A DNA stretch of 42,839 nucleotides from assembly GCA_001873065.1 (NCBI GenBank), contig MNYM01000030.1:1-42839 (forward strand), written 5' to 3'. The notes beneath the pieces are model-generated. The model ran no database searches and was not told the origin of the DNA. It saw only the letters and a list, made by a program, of their open reading frames with translations. The DNA is from Flavobacteriaceae bacterium CG2_30_31_66 (GTDB lineage Bacteria > Bacteroidota > Bacteroidia > Flavobacteriales > Flavobacteriaceae). The translations under genes and the position numbers were made by a program. Positions 1-7,096 of the stretch are shown here, piece by piece (positions within the stretch are counted from its first letter, which is position 1; every line of letters starts with the position of its first letter).

Positions 1-28
1 AAAAAACCTTGTGAAAACAAGGTTTTTT
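1..28. terminator. Bidirectional intrinsic terminator
   Basis: A perfect 11-bp stem (1-11 pairs with 18-28, loop TGAAAA) carries an A-run on its left arm and a T-run on its right. It can therefore terminate transcription from either side. It lies just past the stop codon of the minus-strand XRE gene and probably ends that transcript. Confidence 0.8.
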
Positions 29-40
29 TATGTCTAAAAT

Positions 41-397
41 TTATAAATCCTCTTTCAGATTCTCCGCAATGAGCTTTTCAATTTCCTCTAGTTTGTTGAT
101 TGGAATGTCGTTTATTAATTTTGTGATATTTACAATTCTTTCGCTCTTTTTTATTTTGTTCAGAGGATGTGTGGTGTCAAGTGCTTCGTCGTTTGAAGGA
201 ATCCATTCGTAAAAATCGTTGGGAGTGCATCTAAAAAGAAGACAAAGACGTTCAATTTCTTTTAGTTCTAATCTTCTTACTCGGTTATTGCTCACTTTAG
301 TAGCAAAACTTGCCGAAAAACCAGCTTTTACAAAATAAGTATAAGGTCTTTCGATGCCTTTAATTTTTAATAGCTTTTTAAAATTATAAATAATCAT
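41..397 (-). CDS. XRE/Cro-CI family helix-turn-helix regulator
   Basis: This 118-residue cytoplasmic protein has an N-terminal helix-turn-helix of the Cro/CI type at about residues 5-65. The segment LCLLFRCTPNDFYEW (about 51-65) is the usual end of that fold in short Cro-like proteins of Bacteroidota. The C-terminal half is a charged helix rich in Lys, Glu and Ile that may mediate dimerisation. The gene ends next to a strong terminator and has a 21-bp repeat array upstream. It stands apart from the restriction-modification operon, which has its own controller, so its target is unknown. The family call rests on fold-typical residues only; a specific function cannot be given. Confidence 0.72.
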   Translation of the reverse strand: MIIYNFKKLLKIKGIERPYTYFVKAGFSASFATKVSNNRVRRLELKEIERLCLLFRCTPNDFYEWIPSNDEALDTTHPLNKIKKSERIVNITKLINDIPINKLEEIEKLIAENLKEDL

Positions 398-509
398 CTG
401 TTTTCTAGTTTTTTGATGTAAATATACGTTTAATTCACTAAAAAATACCTGTGTTTTGAAAGATAATTAGTGTGATAGACTTAATAATAATTGTACGAAG
501 CATTAAAAT

Positions 510-690
510 ACAGTTATTTTGAATTATGATGCATTTACTTTGAGTTACGGTGCGTGTACTTTGAGTTACGGTACGTTTACTTTGAGTTACGGTGCATTTA
601 CTTTGAATGAAGGTGCGTTTACTTTGAATGAAAGTGCGTTTACTTTGAGTTACAGTGCGTTTACTTTGAGTTACAGTGCGTTTATTTTAT
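510..690. repeat. Tandem array of about eight 21-bp repeats
   Basis: Eight head-to-tail copies of a 21-bp unit (core TTTACTTTGAGTTACGGTG) start at 510, 531, 552, 573, 594, 615, 636 and 657. A partial copy follows at 678-690. The first copy is degenerate. Copies at 594 and 615 share the variant TTTGAATGAA. The last two full copies are identical, which suggests recent slippage or duplication. The unit is a multiple of three and one plus-strand frame stays open through it (FTLSYGA repeated), but that frame has no usable start codon. It is best read as an intergenic minisatellite. Confidence 0.9.
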
Positions 691-695
691 GTAGA

Positions 696-822
696 TAACG
701 TTTTGCAGCTTTGCGAAGGTGGGGATTTAGGAGCACAAATCTGTCGTAAAGTGACGAGTTTTCTTTGTAGCACTTGTCCGCAGATAACCCACCGAGCCCC
801 CACTTTTGCAAAACTGCTGTTA
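696..822. repeat. Large imperfect palindrome next to the R-M operon
   Basis: Arms 710-724 and 797-811 are inverted complements at 13 of 15 positions (TTTGCGAAGGTGGGG against TTTGCAAAAGTGGGG). Outside them, TAAC (696-699) mirrors GTTA (819-822). The roughly 70-bp centre carries further short related motifs (AGCACAAATCTG and AGCACTTGTCCG). The general plan, a foldable element ending TAAC/GTTA at the 3' end of accessory genes, recalls recombination sites or REP-type elements. The ends do not match the integron attC core consensus. Function is unknown. Confidence 0.55.
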
Positions 823-832
823 CCAATAGTGC
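819..832 (+). repeat. Left inverted repeat flanking the R-M operon
   Basis: GTTACCAATAGTGC lies two bases outside the stop codon of the endonuclease gene. Its inverted partner at 3899-3912 differs at one position. The pair encloses exactly the three-gene restriction-modification operon and its promoter. This left copy also forms the outer edge of the large palindrome at 696-822. Confidence 0.6.
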
Positions 833-834
833 TT

Positions 835-2220
835 TTATTTTTTATAAATTTCGTCTCTTACATAAGTGTTGTTAAGCCAAAAACAGTGTTTCGTATATAC
901 TTTTGCCTTCGTCAATTTGTCTTTGGTCGGCAAAGGATAAGTGTCTGCTGCGTTTGTGGCGTGTGGTCTAACGTGTGATACTGAATTGAAAGATTTGCTT
1001 GGAAAGTTTGTGTAACGAGTTGTTCCTTTAATTTCTCTAACAATATGTCCTTTGGAAACAATGTCTTTCGTTTTAGCCCATACTTTTTCTGCTTCAAGAA
1101 TGTCAGCATAAGGCATATTCCAAAACTTAACTTTTCTCAAAACTAATTGCTCATTTTCAAATTGGAAAAACACAAATAAAAATTTATGTTCTAAAATGTC
1201 TTTAAAATTAGAATCATCCCATTCTTCATCTACGATTTCTTCGTATTTGAAATTTGGAAATGAAATATCCTCTTTCGGCAAATTGTTTTCTTTTAGCCTT
1301 ACTGTTTTTACAATAATTTCAGCTTTTTCAAACTCTTCAATTTCTTTGTCGAGTTCAATTCCTAAAATTGTTTTTGTAAGATTAGCATAGAAACTCTTTG
1401 CTTTAGTGTTTAGTTGAACTCCTGTTGATTTAAGTATTTGCTCAATGTTCTTTCCGTAATATGGTATGAATTTTGAAATTACGATTTCCTCAATGGTTTG
1501 CTTTTTTGCAACCGCTACAGATGGAATTAATTTACCATAAACACCTGATGCGTCTTTTGCAATTGATGCAATGATATGATTTACATAACCTTGTTTTAGT
1601 GAATAAGCTCTTTGTTTGGCTGGAATATCGCTAAAAGGTTGTTTTCGAACTGATGAAGCATTTGCTCCTTTTGTGCAAGCCCCCAAGTAAAAAGTGTCAC
1701 CTTCTGAAAGTTCGTGTGCTTTTCCTTCAGCAATTTTTTGTTTAATTAGTTCCCAATCCTTTTTTATTATTTCTAAGTCTGTGCTTGGGAAATTCCACTC
1801 ATCAACAAGCTTTATTAAATAGTCAAGTATGTCATAACCTGCTTGATGTAAATAGAAAATCAAAAGAATATTTGCGTTCTTTTTCCAAAAGTCGCTGTTC
1901 TCAAATTGTTGATTTACAACTTCTAGGTAATTAATTATGTTTAATACCAATCGTTCTTTTGAACGATATTCGTTATTCCTCAACTGCTTGAGTGGAGAAG
2001 TTTTGAGTTCCATTCCAATCTCAAAAAAGTCTGCTTCCGATTTGGAATTTGGATCATAACCAAAATAAAACTTCTCAAGTATTTGTCCGAAGTTTCCTTT
2101 ACCTGTGTAGTTGTGGTGTAATATTTCGGGGTCGCAAATCTCTCTTAATGTTTTTCCTTTTAGCAGCTTAGCATAATCAATTACTGACTTTTTATCTTTC
2201 GGATTGTAGGGCAACTTCAT
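835..2220 (-). CDS. Sau3AI/MutH-type type II restriction endonuclease
   Basis: This 461-residue protein is probably the endonuclease of a type II system. The N-terminal domain carries the MutH/Sau3AI fingerprint: FGQILEKFYFG (44-54), then EADFFEIGMELKTSP (62-76). That segment gives a PD-(D/E)xK-type metal site of Asp64, Glu71 and Lys73. The length fits Sau3AI-like enzymes, in which a MutH-like catalytic domain is followed by a related non-catalytic DNA-binding domain. The start codon lies inside the methyltransferase gene (29-bp overlap), so translation is probably coupled. The family suggests GATC as the target, but this is inferred. It is the last gene of the operon. Confidence 0.85.
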   Translation of the reverse strand: MKLPYNPKDKKSVIDYAKLLKGKTLREICDPEILHHNYTGKGNFGQILEKFYFGYDPNSKSEADFFEIGMELKTSPLKQLRNNEYRSKERLVLNIINYLEVVNQQFENSDFWKKNANILLIFYLHQAGYDILDYLIKLVDEWNFPSTDLEIIKKDWELIKQKIAEGKAHELSEGDTFYLGACTKGANASSVRKQPFSDIPAKQRAYSLKQGYVNHIIASIAKDASGVYGKLIPSVAVAKKQTIEEIVISKFIPYYGKNIEQILKSTGVQLNTKAKSFYANLTKTILGIELDKEIEEFEKAEIIVKTVRLKENNLPKEDISFPNFKYEEIVDEEWDDSNFKDILEHKFLFVFFQFENEQLVLRKVKFWNMPYADILEAEKVWAKTKDIVSKGHIVREIKGTTRYTNFPSKSFNSVSHVRPHATNAADTYPLPTKDKLTKAKVYTKHCFWLNNTYVRDEIYKK

Positions 2221-3490
2221 TCTTAATTTTTTGATTTAAAATAATTCCAATTTTTTCAATTACCCCGACAACTAATGCATTACCCATAAAAAAAGCTCTT
2301 TTGGTATCAGATACTCCTTCAAGTTTTGTATGGTCGTCTGGAAACATATTTAAACGTTCAAGTTCAACTGGTGAAAGTCTTCTATAACCTTTTGGAGTCT
2401 GGATTACGTGTTTAAATCTTGAGGGTGACTTTCCACCTTCACCAGTTATTATTGTTCTTGATGGTTTGTCTAACGAATCTGGAAAAATCATTCCGCCTTC
2501 ACTGTAATGATACTCAAAGCCTTGTGCATTTTTTCGCATTTCTTTTTTTGGACCTTTTAGATAAATCCATTTGTCAAGGTCGTTTTTGTCAATGTAAAAT
2601 TCTGATGTTACTTCTCCGTTTTGAATTAGGTCTCTCAAAATCGTGAACTTTCCATCATAGTTTGGGTGAGTTTTAAGAGTTGTAACTAAACCATCAATCA
2701 TTAAACCTGTATTTTCAAAAAGTCCTGTAGTTCCGCCTTTGTTAAAATTTTCAGAAATTGAAACAATATCTCCTTTAAGTTTAAATTCTGTTGGAAATAA
2801 TGTGTTTTCTGATGTTACAGGAAAAGCTTCTGCAAAAGTTCCTTCCTCTAAAATCCATTCACTAGGATTAACTTCCTTTATACTTTCATAAACATTTGTT
2901 CCTTGTAAGTATGCTAAAATGAAAACTCTTCTTCGTCTTTGTGGCATTCCAAATTCAGCAGCATTGATAACTCTCCATTCTACTGCATAGCCCAATTCGT
3001 TTAAACTTTGTAAGATAATTGCAAAGTCTCGCCCGCGTTGTCCCGATGGAGAAATAAGAAGCCTGTCAACGTTTTCAAGTAATAAATATTTTGGTTTATT
3101 TATTTTTTCTGAAATTATTTTGTGAATGCTCCACCACAAAACACCTTTTTTTCCAATAAGTCCTTTGGAGTTCTTTAAAGTTGTTGCAACAGAATAGTCT
3201 TGACAAGGAAATCCACCAACTAACAAATCGTGGTCAGGAATTTTTGAAATATCAACTTGTGCAATGTCTTCGTTAGAATGTCCGTTTAAACCAAAACGAT
3301 TTTCATATACCAAAGATGCGTGTTGCATTTTGGTAGATGGTTCCCATTGGTTGCTCCAAACTATTTTGTAAGGTGATTTTAGTCCATTTTTGTAACCTGA
3401 TGATGCAGATTTTCCTTTCCATCCTTCTAGTCCAAGACGAAAGCCACCAACTCCTGCAAATAATTCTACGACTTTAATTTCATTTACCAT
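2192..3490 (-). CDS. DNA (cytosine-5) methyltransferase of the R-M system
   Basis: This 432-residue enzyme transfers methyl groups from S-adenosylmethionine to cytosine C5 and should protect the host from the adjacent endonuclease. Ordered C5-methyltransferase motifs are visible: motif I FAGVGGFR (11-18), motif IV FPCQDYS with catalytic Cys96, motif VI LLENVDRL (137-144), motif VIII QRRRRVF (184-190). The C-terminal end has RRLSPVELERLNMFPDD and FMGNALVVGV (motifs IX-X). The region between VIII and IX is the target-recognition domain. The gene overlaps the controller by 11 bp upstream and the endonuclease by 29 bp downstream. Likely specificity is GATC, methylated at C, inferred from the Sau3AI-type partner. 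Confidence 0.95.
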   Translation of the reverse strand: MVNEIKVVELFAGVGGFRLGLEGWKGKSASSGYKNGLKSPYKIVWSNQWEPSTKMQHASLVYENRFGLNGHSNEDIAQVDISKIPDHDLLVGGFPCQDYSVATTLKNSKGLIGKKGVLWWSIHKIISEKINKPKYLLLENVDRLLISPSGQRGRDFAIILQSLNELGYAVEWRVINAAEFGMPQRRRRVFILAYLQGTNVYESIKEVNPSEWILEEGTFAEAFPVTSENTLFPTEFKLKGDIVSISENFNKGGTTGLFENTGLMIDGLVTTLKTHPNYDGKFTILRDLIQNGEVTSEFYIDKNDLDKWIYLKGPKKEMRKNAQGFEYHYSEGGMIFPDSLDKPSRTIITGEGGKSPSRFKHVIQTPKGYRRLSPVELERLNMFPDDHTKLEGVSDTKRAFFMGNALVVGVIEKIGIILNQKIKNEVALQSER

Positions 3491-3806
3491 TGTGAACAGT
3501 TTTTAGGTATTTCACTTTTTCCTCAGCAACTTTTAAGATACTTAAATCTGCATCTTCGTCAAGAATTTTGTAAGCGATAACATCACTTAAAAAATCATTC
3601 TGCAATTCTTTCTCGTCAACTTTAAAAAAGTCAGCAACCTGCTTAATTATTTGCTTTGTCGGCTGTCTTTCGTTGCGTTCAATCTTTGCTAGAAGTGAAG
3701 TGTCAATACTAATTTGCTCTGAAACAAATTTTAATGTCAAGCTCGCTTCCTCTCTTAGATGTCTAAGGTGTTCTCCAAATGATTTTGTCTTCCTAATTGT
3801 TGCCAT
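3480..3806 (-). CDS. XRE-family controller protein of the R-M operon
   Basis: A small helix-turn-helix protein. The HTH spans about residues 10-62, with LRHLREEASLTLKFVSEQ and SLLAKIERNERQP typical of the XRE family. The frame can be extended to a TTG at 3815, but the ATG at 3806 is preferred. The -7 box at 3824-3831 would place transcription initiation around 3818, leaving almost no leader for the TTG. The gene is first in the operon and overlaps the methyltransferase by 11 bp. Two related boxes upstream look like its own operators. By analogy with R-M controller proteins it probably times methyltransferase and endonuclease expression. Confidence 0.85.
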   Translation of the reverse strand: MATIRKTKSFGEHLRHLREEASLTLKFVSEQISIDTSLLAKIERNERQPTKQIIKQVADFFKVDEKELQNDFLSDVIAYKILDEDADLSILKVAEEKVKYLKTVHNGK

Positions 3807-3809
3807 ATT

Positions 3810-3862
3810 GGTCAAATATTGTCCAAAAGTAATAAAAATATAGCTATGGTCAAAAAAAGTCC
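3810..3862 (-). promoter_or_regulatory. R-M operon promoter with two operator boxes
   Basis: On the minus strand a TTTG (3851-3854), a 19-bp spacer and TACTTTTG (3824-3831) match the Bacteroidota promoter pattern TTG-N17-23-TAnnTTTG. Two 15-bp boxes overlie it. GGTCAAATATTGTCC (3810-3824) is an imperfect palindrome GGwCAA-N3-TTGwCC touching the -7 box. GGTCAAAAAAAGTCC (3848-3862) covers the -33 element. Their starts are 38 bp apart. The arrangement suits autoregulation by the controller protein. Confidence 0.6.
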
Positions 3863-3898
3863 AAAAATTGTTGTTATTTAATTTTTGTAGAATTTATA

Positions 3899-3912
3899 GC
3901 ATTATTGGTAAC
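3899..3912 (-). repeat. Right inverted repeat flanking the R-M operon
   Basis: Read on the minus strand this is GTTACCAATAATGC. It matches the left copy at 819-832 in 13 of 14 bases, in inverted orientation. It lies upstream of the R-M promoter, so the two copies enclose the complete transcription unit. Confidence 0.6.
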
Positions 3913-4038
3913 TAGTAAATAGGCGCAACTTTATGTAACTTTTTTCAAATAACAAGTTCAACAAATCGCCCTCCAAAATACAAATAAATTTAACACCAAC
4001 CTCAGCCTACTCAAAATTATCAGAAAAATCCCCAACTC

Positions 4039-4131
4039 TTACTTCAATAAAGGCACGCCTTGTTCTAAGATTTTTTTCATTTTGGCTGTGGGTTCATAAT
4101 TGATGCGAAATTTCTTTTTACTCTTGGGTAA
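4039..4131 (-). pseudogene. Orphan C-terminal fragment of an unidentified protein
   Basis: The stretch 3913-4167 holds no intact gene. Within it the minus strand reads a 30-residue peptide from an in-frame stop: LPKSKKKFRINYEPTAKM, then KKILEQGVPLLK and TAA. It has protein-like composition but no start codon upstream. It may be the 3' end of a gene lost when the R-M unit arrived. The parent protein was not recognised. Chance cannot be excluded. Confidence 0.3.
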
Positions 4132-4167
4132 TTAGAAATAGTAAATTGAAAAAAGAATCTAAATAAT

Positions 4168-4905
4168 TTATTTACCAAACTCAGAAAGTACTATTACTTT
4201 CAAATTCTCCAAAACAATTTCAGAAACCAACGTTAGTGAATTGTTTTCATAGGCTTTGTCTAAATCCGTCAAAAAAATAGTATCGCTTTTTGGAGCATAA
4301 TTATCAAAATTCACAAAGTGAATGCCTTCCACAATTTGCACATTTTTCACTGCTCTAAATCGCTTTCCTCCTCCATTGGTATGAAATGAGTAGGCCAAAT
4401 AATCCATAGTAAAATGTTCTTTATCAAACCAATACACAAAAACATCCTCATAGTCATCACCACCACCATTTTCTGAAAAAGTGATTTCAATTTTGTAGTA
4501 TTCTTTTCCTTTGAGGGTTGCTGATGGCAATATTTTTTTACGAACAGCCTTGTCATTCAAACCAAACGGCAATACCGAAAAATAATGCACTGAGTTCACC
4601 GCATTTGAATAAATTGTTGCCGAAGAATCTGACAACGTAATGGGATTTTCGTTTACAAATCGTTGAAATCCATTGTTGCTCAACACATCTTTTACGGAAT
4701 CAAAAGTACGAATCAACTGAAAAGCAACATTATTTCTGATGGCTTGATAGCTTTTATCTCTAAAATCAAAAGAAATTTGGGCATTGGATACTTTTTCAGT
4801 ACCTGCTTTTTCCATGGCTTTATCCACAATTTCTTGAGCAGTCAATTCTTTTTTGGGCGATTGACAAGAAATTCCGAAAATAATAAGTATTAAAAAGTAT
4901 TTCAT
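4168..4905 (-). CDS. DUF6503-type lipoprotein
   Basis: This 245-residue protein has a lipoprotein signal (MKYFLILIIFGISC, lipid attachment at Cys14), so it should be anchored in the cell envelope. The mature part is beta-rich and resembles the DUF6503 family of Bacteroidota, itself similar to LolA/LppX-like lipid-binding barrels. Features include AQEIVDKAMEKAG near the N-terminus, a central FGLNDKAVRKK segment, and VYWFDKEHFTMDYLAYS. The function is unknown. The gene is divergent from smpB across about 100 bp and is followed by the R-M island. The lipobox is clear; the family name is from memory of the sequence pattern. Confidence 0.75.
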   Translation of the reverse strand: MKYFLILIIFGISCQSPKKELTAQEIVDKAMEKAGTEKVSNAQISFDFRDKSYQAIRNNVAFQLIRTFDSVKDVLSNNGFQRFVNENPITLSDSSATIYSNAVNSVHYFSVLPFGLNDKAVRKKILPSATLKGKEYYKIEITFSENGGGDDYEDVFVYWFDKEHFTMDYLAYSFHTNGGGKRFRAVKNVQIVEGIHFVNFDNYAPKSDTIFLTDLDKAYENNSLTLVSEIVLENLKVIVLSEFGK

Positions 4906-4972
4906 GAAATGTTTTTTGGGTTGGTATTTTAATTGAGTGCAAAATTACATTTCTTTCACAAAACTAAAAATG

Positions 4973-4980
4973 TATCTTTG
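4973..4980 (+). promoter_or_regulatory. -7 box upstream of smpB
   Basis: TATCTTTG is an exact match to the Bacteroidota -7 consensus TAnnTTTG. It lies 31 bp before the smpB start. No TTG was found at the usual 17-23 bp upstream, so only the -7 element is supported. Confidence 0.5.
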
Positions 4981-5011
4981 CAATCATTTTTAATCATCCA
5001 ACAATCATTAA

Positions 5012-5479
5012 ATGGCTGTTCAAAAAAAAATCAATATACAAAACAAAAAAGCCCGTTTCGAGTTTGAAATTTTGGATCTTTATGTTGCTGGAATTCAATT
5101 GACGGGAACTGAAATCAAATCCATCAGAGAGAGCAAAGCACGAATTACAGAAAGTTTTTGCGAATTTAATGAGGCTGGCGAATTGTTCATCATCAATATG
5201 TATATTGAAGAATATGCTTTTGGACACCATTTTAACCACAATCCAAAAAGCGAACGCAGGCTGCTGTTAAACAAACGCGAATTGCGAAATCTTAAAAAAG
5301 ATGTGGAAGCCAAAGGAAATGCCATTGTTCCGTTAAAACTATTTTTGAACGAACGAGGTTTCGCCAAACTAGAAATTGCGCTAGGAAAAGGTAAAAAAAC
5401 GCATGACAAAAGAGATGTTATCAAAGACAGAGACAACAAAATAGATTTAGCAAGGATTAAAAAAAGTTTTAATGCTTAG
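5012..5479 (+). CDS. smpB: SsrA-binding protein SmpB
   Basis: SmpB binds tmRNA and delivers it to stalled ribosomes for trans-translation. The 155-residue length is standard. Diagnostic segments are LTGTEIKSIRESKARI (30-45), the EYAFGHHFNHNPKSERRLLL region in the barrel, and a basic C-terminal tail KKTHDKRDVIKDRD that follows mRNA-channel contacts in the family. The start at 5012 gives the expected MAVQKKINIQNKKARFEF opening. The stop overlaps the start of maf by 8 bp, so the two genes are co-transcribed and probably translationally coupled. No tmRNA gene was seen in the window. Confidence 0.97.
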   Translation: MAVQKKINIQNKKARFEFEILDLYVAGIQLTGTEIKSIRESKARITESFCEFNEAGELFIINMYIEEYAFGHHFNHNPKSERRLLLNKRELRNLKKDVEAKGNAIVPLKLFLNERGFAKLEIALGKGKKTHDKRDVIKDRDNKIDLARIKKSFNA

Positions 5480-6050
5480 TCAAAAACTATCTTATTACAA
5501 TATCATTTTAGCGTCTGCTTCGCCAAGAAGACAACAGTTTTTTAAAGAATTAAATATTGATTTTACAGTTCAAGTAAAATCCGTAAATGAACTGTATCCT
5601 TCGCATTTGAAAGCTATCGAAATTACGGATTATTTGGCAGATTTAAAATCGAAAGCTTTTACTAATCTTGCCGAAAATGACTTGATCATCACTTCAGATA
5701 CCATTGTTTGGCTCGAAAATGAACCTTTAGAAAAAGTGTCTAATGAAAAAGAAGCATTTGCCATGTTAAAAAAAATCTCAGGAAAAAAACACGAAGTGAT
5801 TACCTCTGTTTGTATTAAAACGGCGCATTTTCAAAAGATTTTTAATGATACTACTCAAGTATATTTCAAAGAACTTACAGATGAGGAAATCCATTATTAC
5901 ATCCAAAACTACCAGCCTTTTGACAAAGCAGGTGCTTACGGAATTCAGGAATGGATTGGTTATATTGGAGTCGAAAAAATAGAAGGTAGTTATTTCAATG
6001 TGATGGGATTGCCTGTTCATAAACTGTATAAAGAATTACAAAATTTATAG
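5472..6050 (+). CDS. maf: Maf-like nucleoside triphosphate pyrophosphatase
   Basis: Maf proteins hydrolyse non-canonical or excess nucleoside triphosphates (dTTP/UTP in this subfamily) to monophosphate and pyrophosphate. The 192-residue length is normal. The phosphate-binding signature ASASPRRQQF is at 14-23, the catalytic acid is in TSDTIVW (Asp76), and the conserved DKAGAYGIQEW follows at 151-161. C-terminal SYFNVMGLPVHKLY is typical. It overlaps smpB by 8 bp and is followed after 57 bp by the transketolase subunit. Substrate class is inferred from the family, not from the sequence alone. Confidence 0.93.
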   Translation: MLSQKLSYYNIILASASPRRQQFFKELNIDFTVQVKSVNELYPSHLKAIEITDYLADLKSKAFTNLAENDLIITSDTIVWLENEPLEKVSNEKEAFAMLKKISGKKHEVITSVCIKTAHFQKIFNDTTQVYFKELTDEEIHYYIQNYQPFDKAGAYGIQEWIGYIGVEKIEGSYFNVMGLPVHKLYKELQNL

Positions 6051-6107
6051 AAAATTACATCTAAGAAAAGTTTATTTTTACAACAAATTACACAAACAAC
6101 ACACACA

Positions 6108-7061
6108 ATGAAAAAATATACATACACTGAAATGAAAGACACACGCTCTGGTTTTGGGGATGGTTTGACAGAACTTGGCAGAACAAATCCAAACGTGGTT
6201 GCTTTATGTGCCGATTTAATTGGTTCTCTAAAAATGGACGATTTTATCAAAGAAAATCCAGAAAGATTTTTCCAAGTAGGCATTGCAGAAGCCAATATGA
6301 TTGGTATTGCAGCTGGTTTGACGATTGGTGGGAAAATTCCGTTTACGGGTACTTTTGCCAATTTTTCTACAGGAAGAGTGTATGACCAAATTAGACAATC
6401 AGTAGCGTATTCTGGTAAAAATGTAAAGATTTGTGCATCGCATGCAGGCGTTACCTTGGGTGAAGATGGCGCAACTCACCAAATATTAGAAGACATTGGT
6501 TTGATGAAAATGTTGCCAGGAATGACTGTGATTAATCCTTGTGATTACAACCAAACCAAAGCTGCAACGATTGCTATTGCTGAGCACGAAGGACCAGTGT
6601 ATTTGCGTTTTGGACGTCCAAAAGTGCCAGTTTATATGCCTGCTAACGAACCTTTTGTGATTGGAAAAGGCATTTTGTTGACAGAAGGAACTGATGTTAC
6701 GATTGTAGCAACAGGGCATTTGGTGTGGGAAGCGTTGCAAGCAGCCGAACAATTGGAAGCTGAAGACATTAGCGCAGAAGTGATAAACATTCACACCATC
6801 AAACCTTTAGATGAGGAAATCATTTTGAAATCGGTTGCAAAAACAAGGTGTATTGTTTCTGCTGAAGAGCATAACATTTTGGGTGGTTTGGGCGAAAGTA
6901 TCGCAAGAACTTTGGCCTTGAACACGCCTACTCCACAAGAATTTGTGGGTACTAATGATACTTTTGGCGAATCAGGAACACCTGAGCAATTGATGGCAAA
7001 ATACGGTTTGGATGCAGCAGCTGTTGTAAAAGCCGTGAAAAATGTACTAACTAGAAAATAA
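6108..7061 (+). CDS. Transketolase C-terminal subunit
   Basis: This 317-residue protein corresponds to the second half of transketolase: a pyrimidine-binding domain (about 5-170) and a C-terminal domain (about 190-310). The conserved FFQVGIAEANM contains the glutamate (Glu61) that activates thiamine diphosphate. Segments HAGVTLGEDGATHQ and LRFGRPKVPVY are typical. Split transketolases work as two chains, and the N-terminal ThDP-phosphate-binding chain is normally encoded directly upstream. Here the upstream gene is maf and no N-terminal partner exists in the window, so it must lie elsewhere. It acts in the cytoplasm in the non-oxidative pentose phosphate pathway. The gene is 35 bp upstream of the barrel protein. 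Confidence 0.93.
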   Translation: MKKYTYTEMKDTRSGFGDGLTELGRTNPNVVALCADLIGSLKMDDFIKENPERFFQVGIAEANMIGIAAGLTIGGKIPFTGTFANFSTGRVYDQIRQSVAYSGKNVKICASHAGVTLGEDGATHQILEDIGLMKMLPGMTVINPCDYNQTKAATIAIAEHEGPVYLRFGRPKVPVYMPANEPFVIGKGILLTEGTDVTIVATGHLVWEALQAAEQLEAEDISAEVINIHTIKPLDEEIILKSVAKTRCIVSAEEHNILGGLGESIARTLALNTPTPQEFVGTNDTFGESGTPEQLMAKYGLDAAAVVKAVKNVLTRK

Positions 7062-7096
7062 AAACGTTAGTAAGAGAAATTTTAATAACAATTTTT

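Noticed and set aside
504..690. Repeat-encoded peptide (FTLSYGA)n as a gene
   Set aside because: The frame has no ATG, GTG or TTG start in a suitable place and no ribosome-binding context; the repeat explains the openness.
696..822. Integron attC site
   Set aside because: The ends (AGATAAC and GTTACCA) do not fit the RYYYAAC/GTTRRRY core, and no integrase is present. Kept only as an unexplained palindrome.
676..978. 100-residue plus-strand open frame
   Set aside because: It runs through the palindrome and antisense to the endonuclease 3' end; composition is not protein-like and it has no homologue I recognise.
3480..3815. TTG start at 3815 for the R-M controller
   Set aside because: The predicted transcription start leaves only a few bases before this codon; the ATG at 3806 is better placed.
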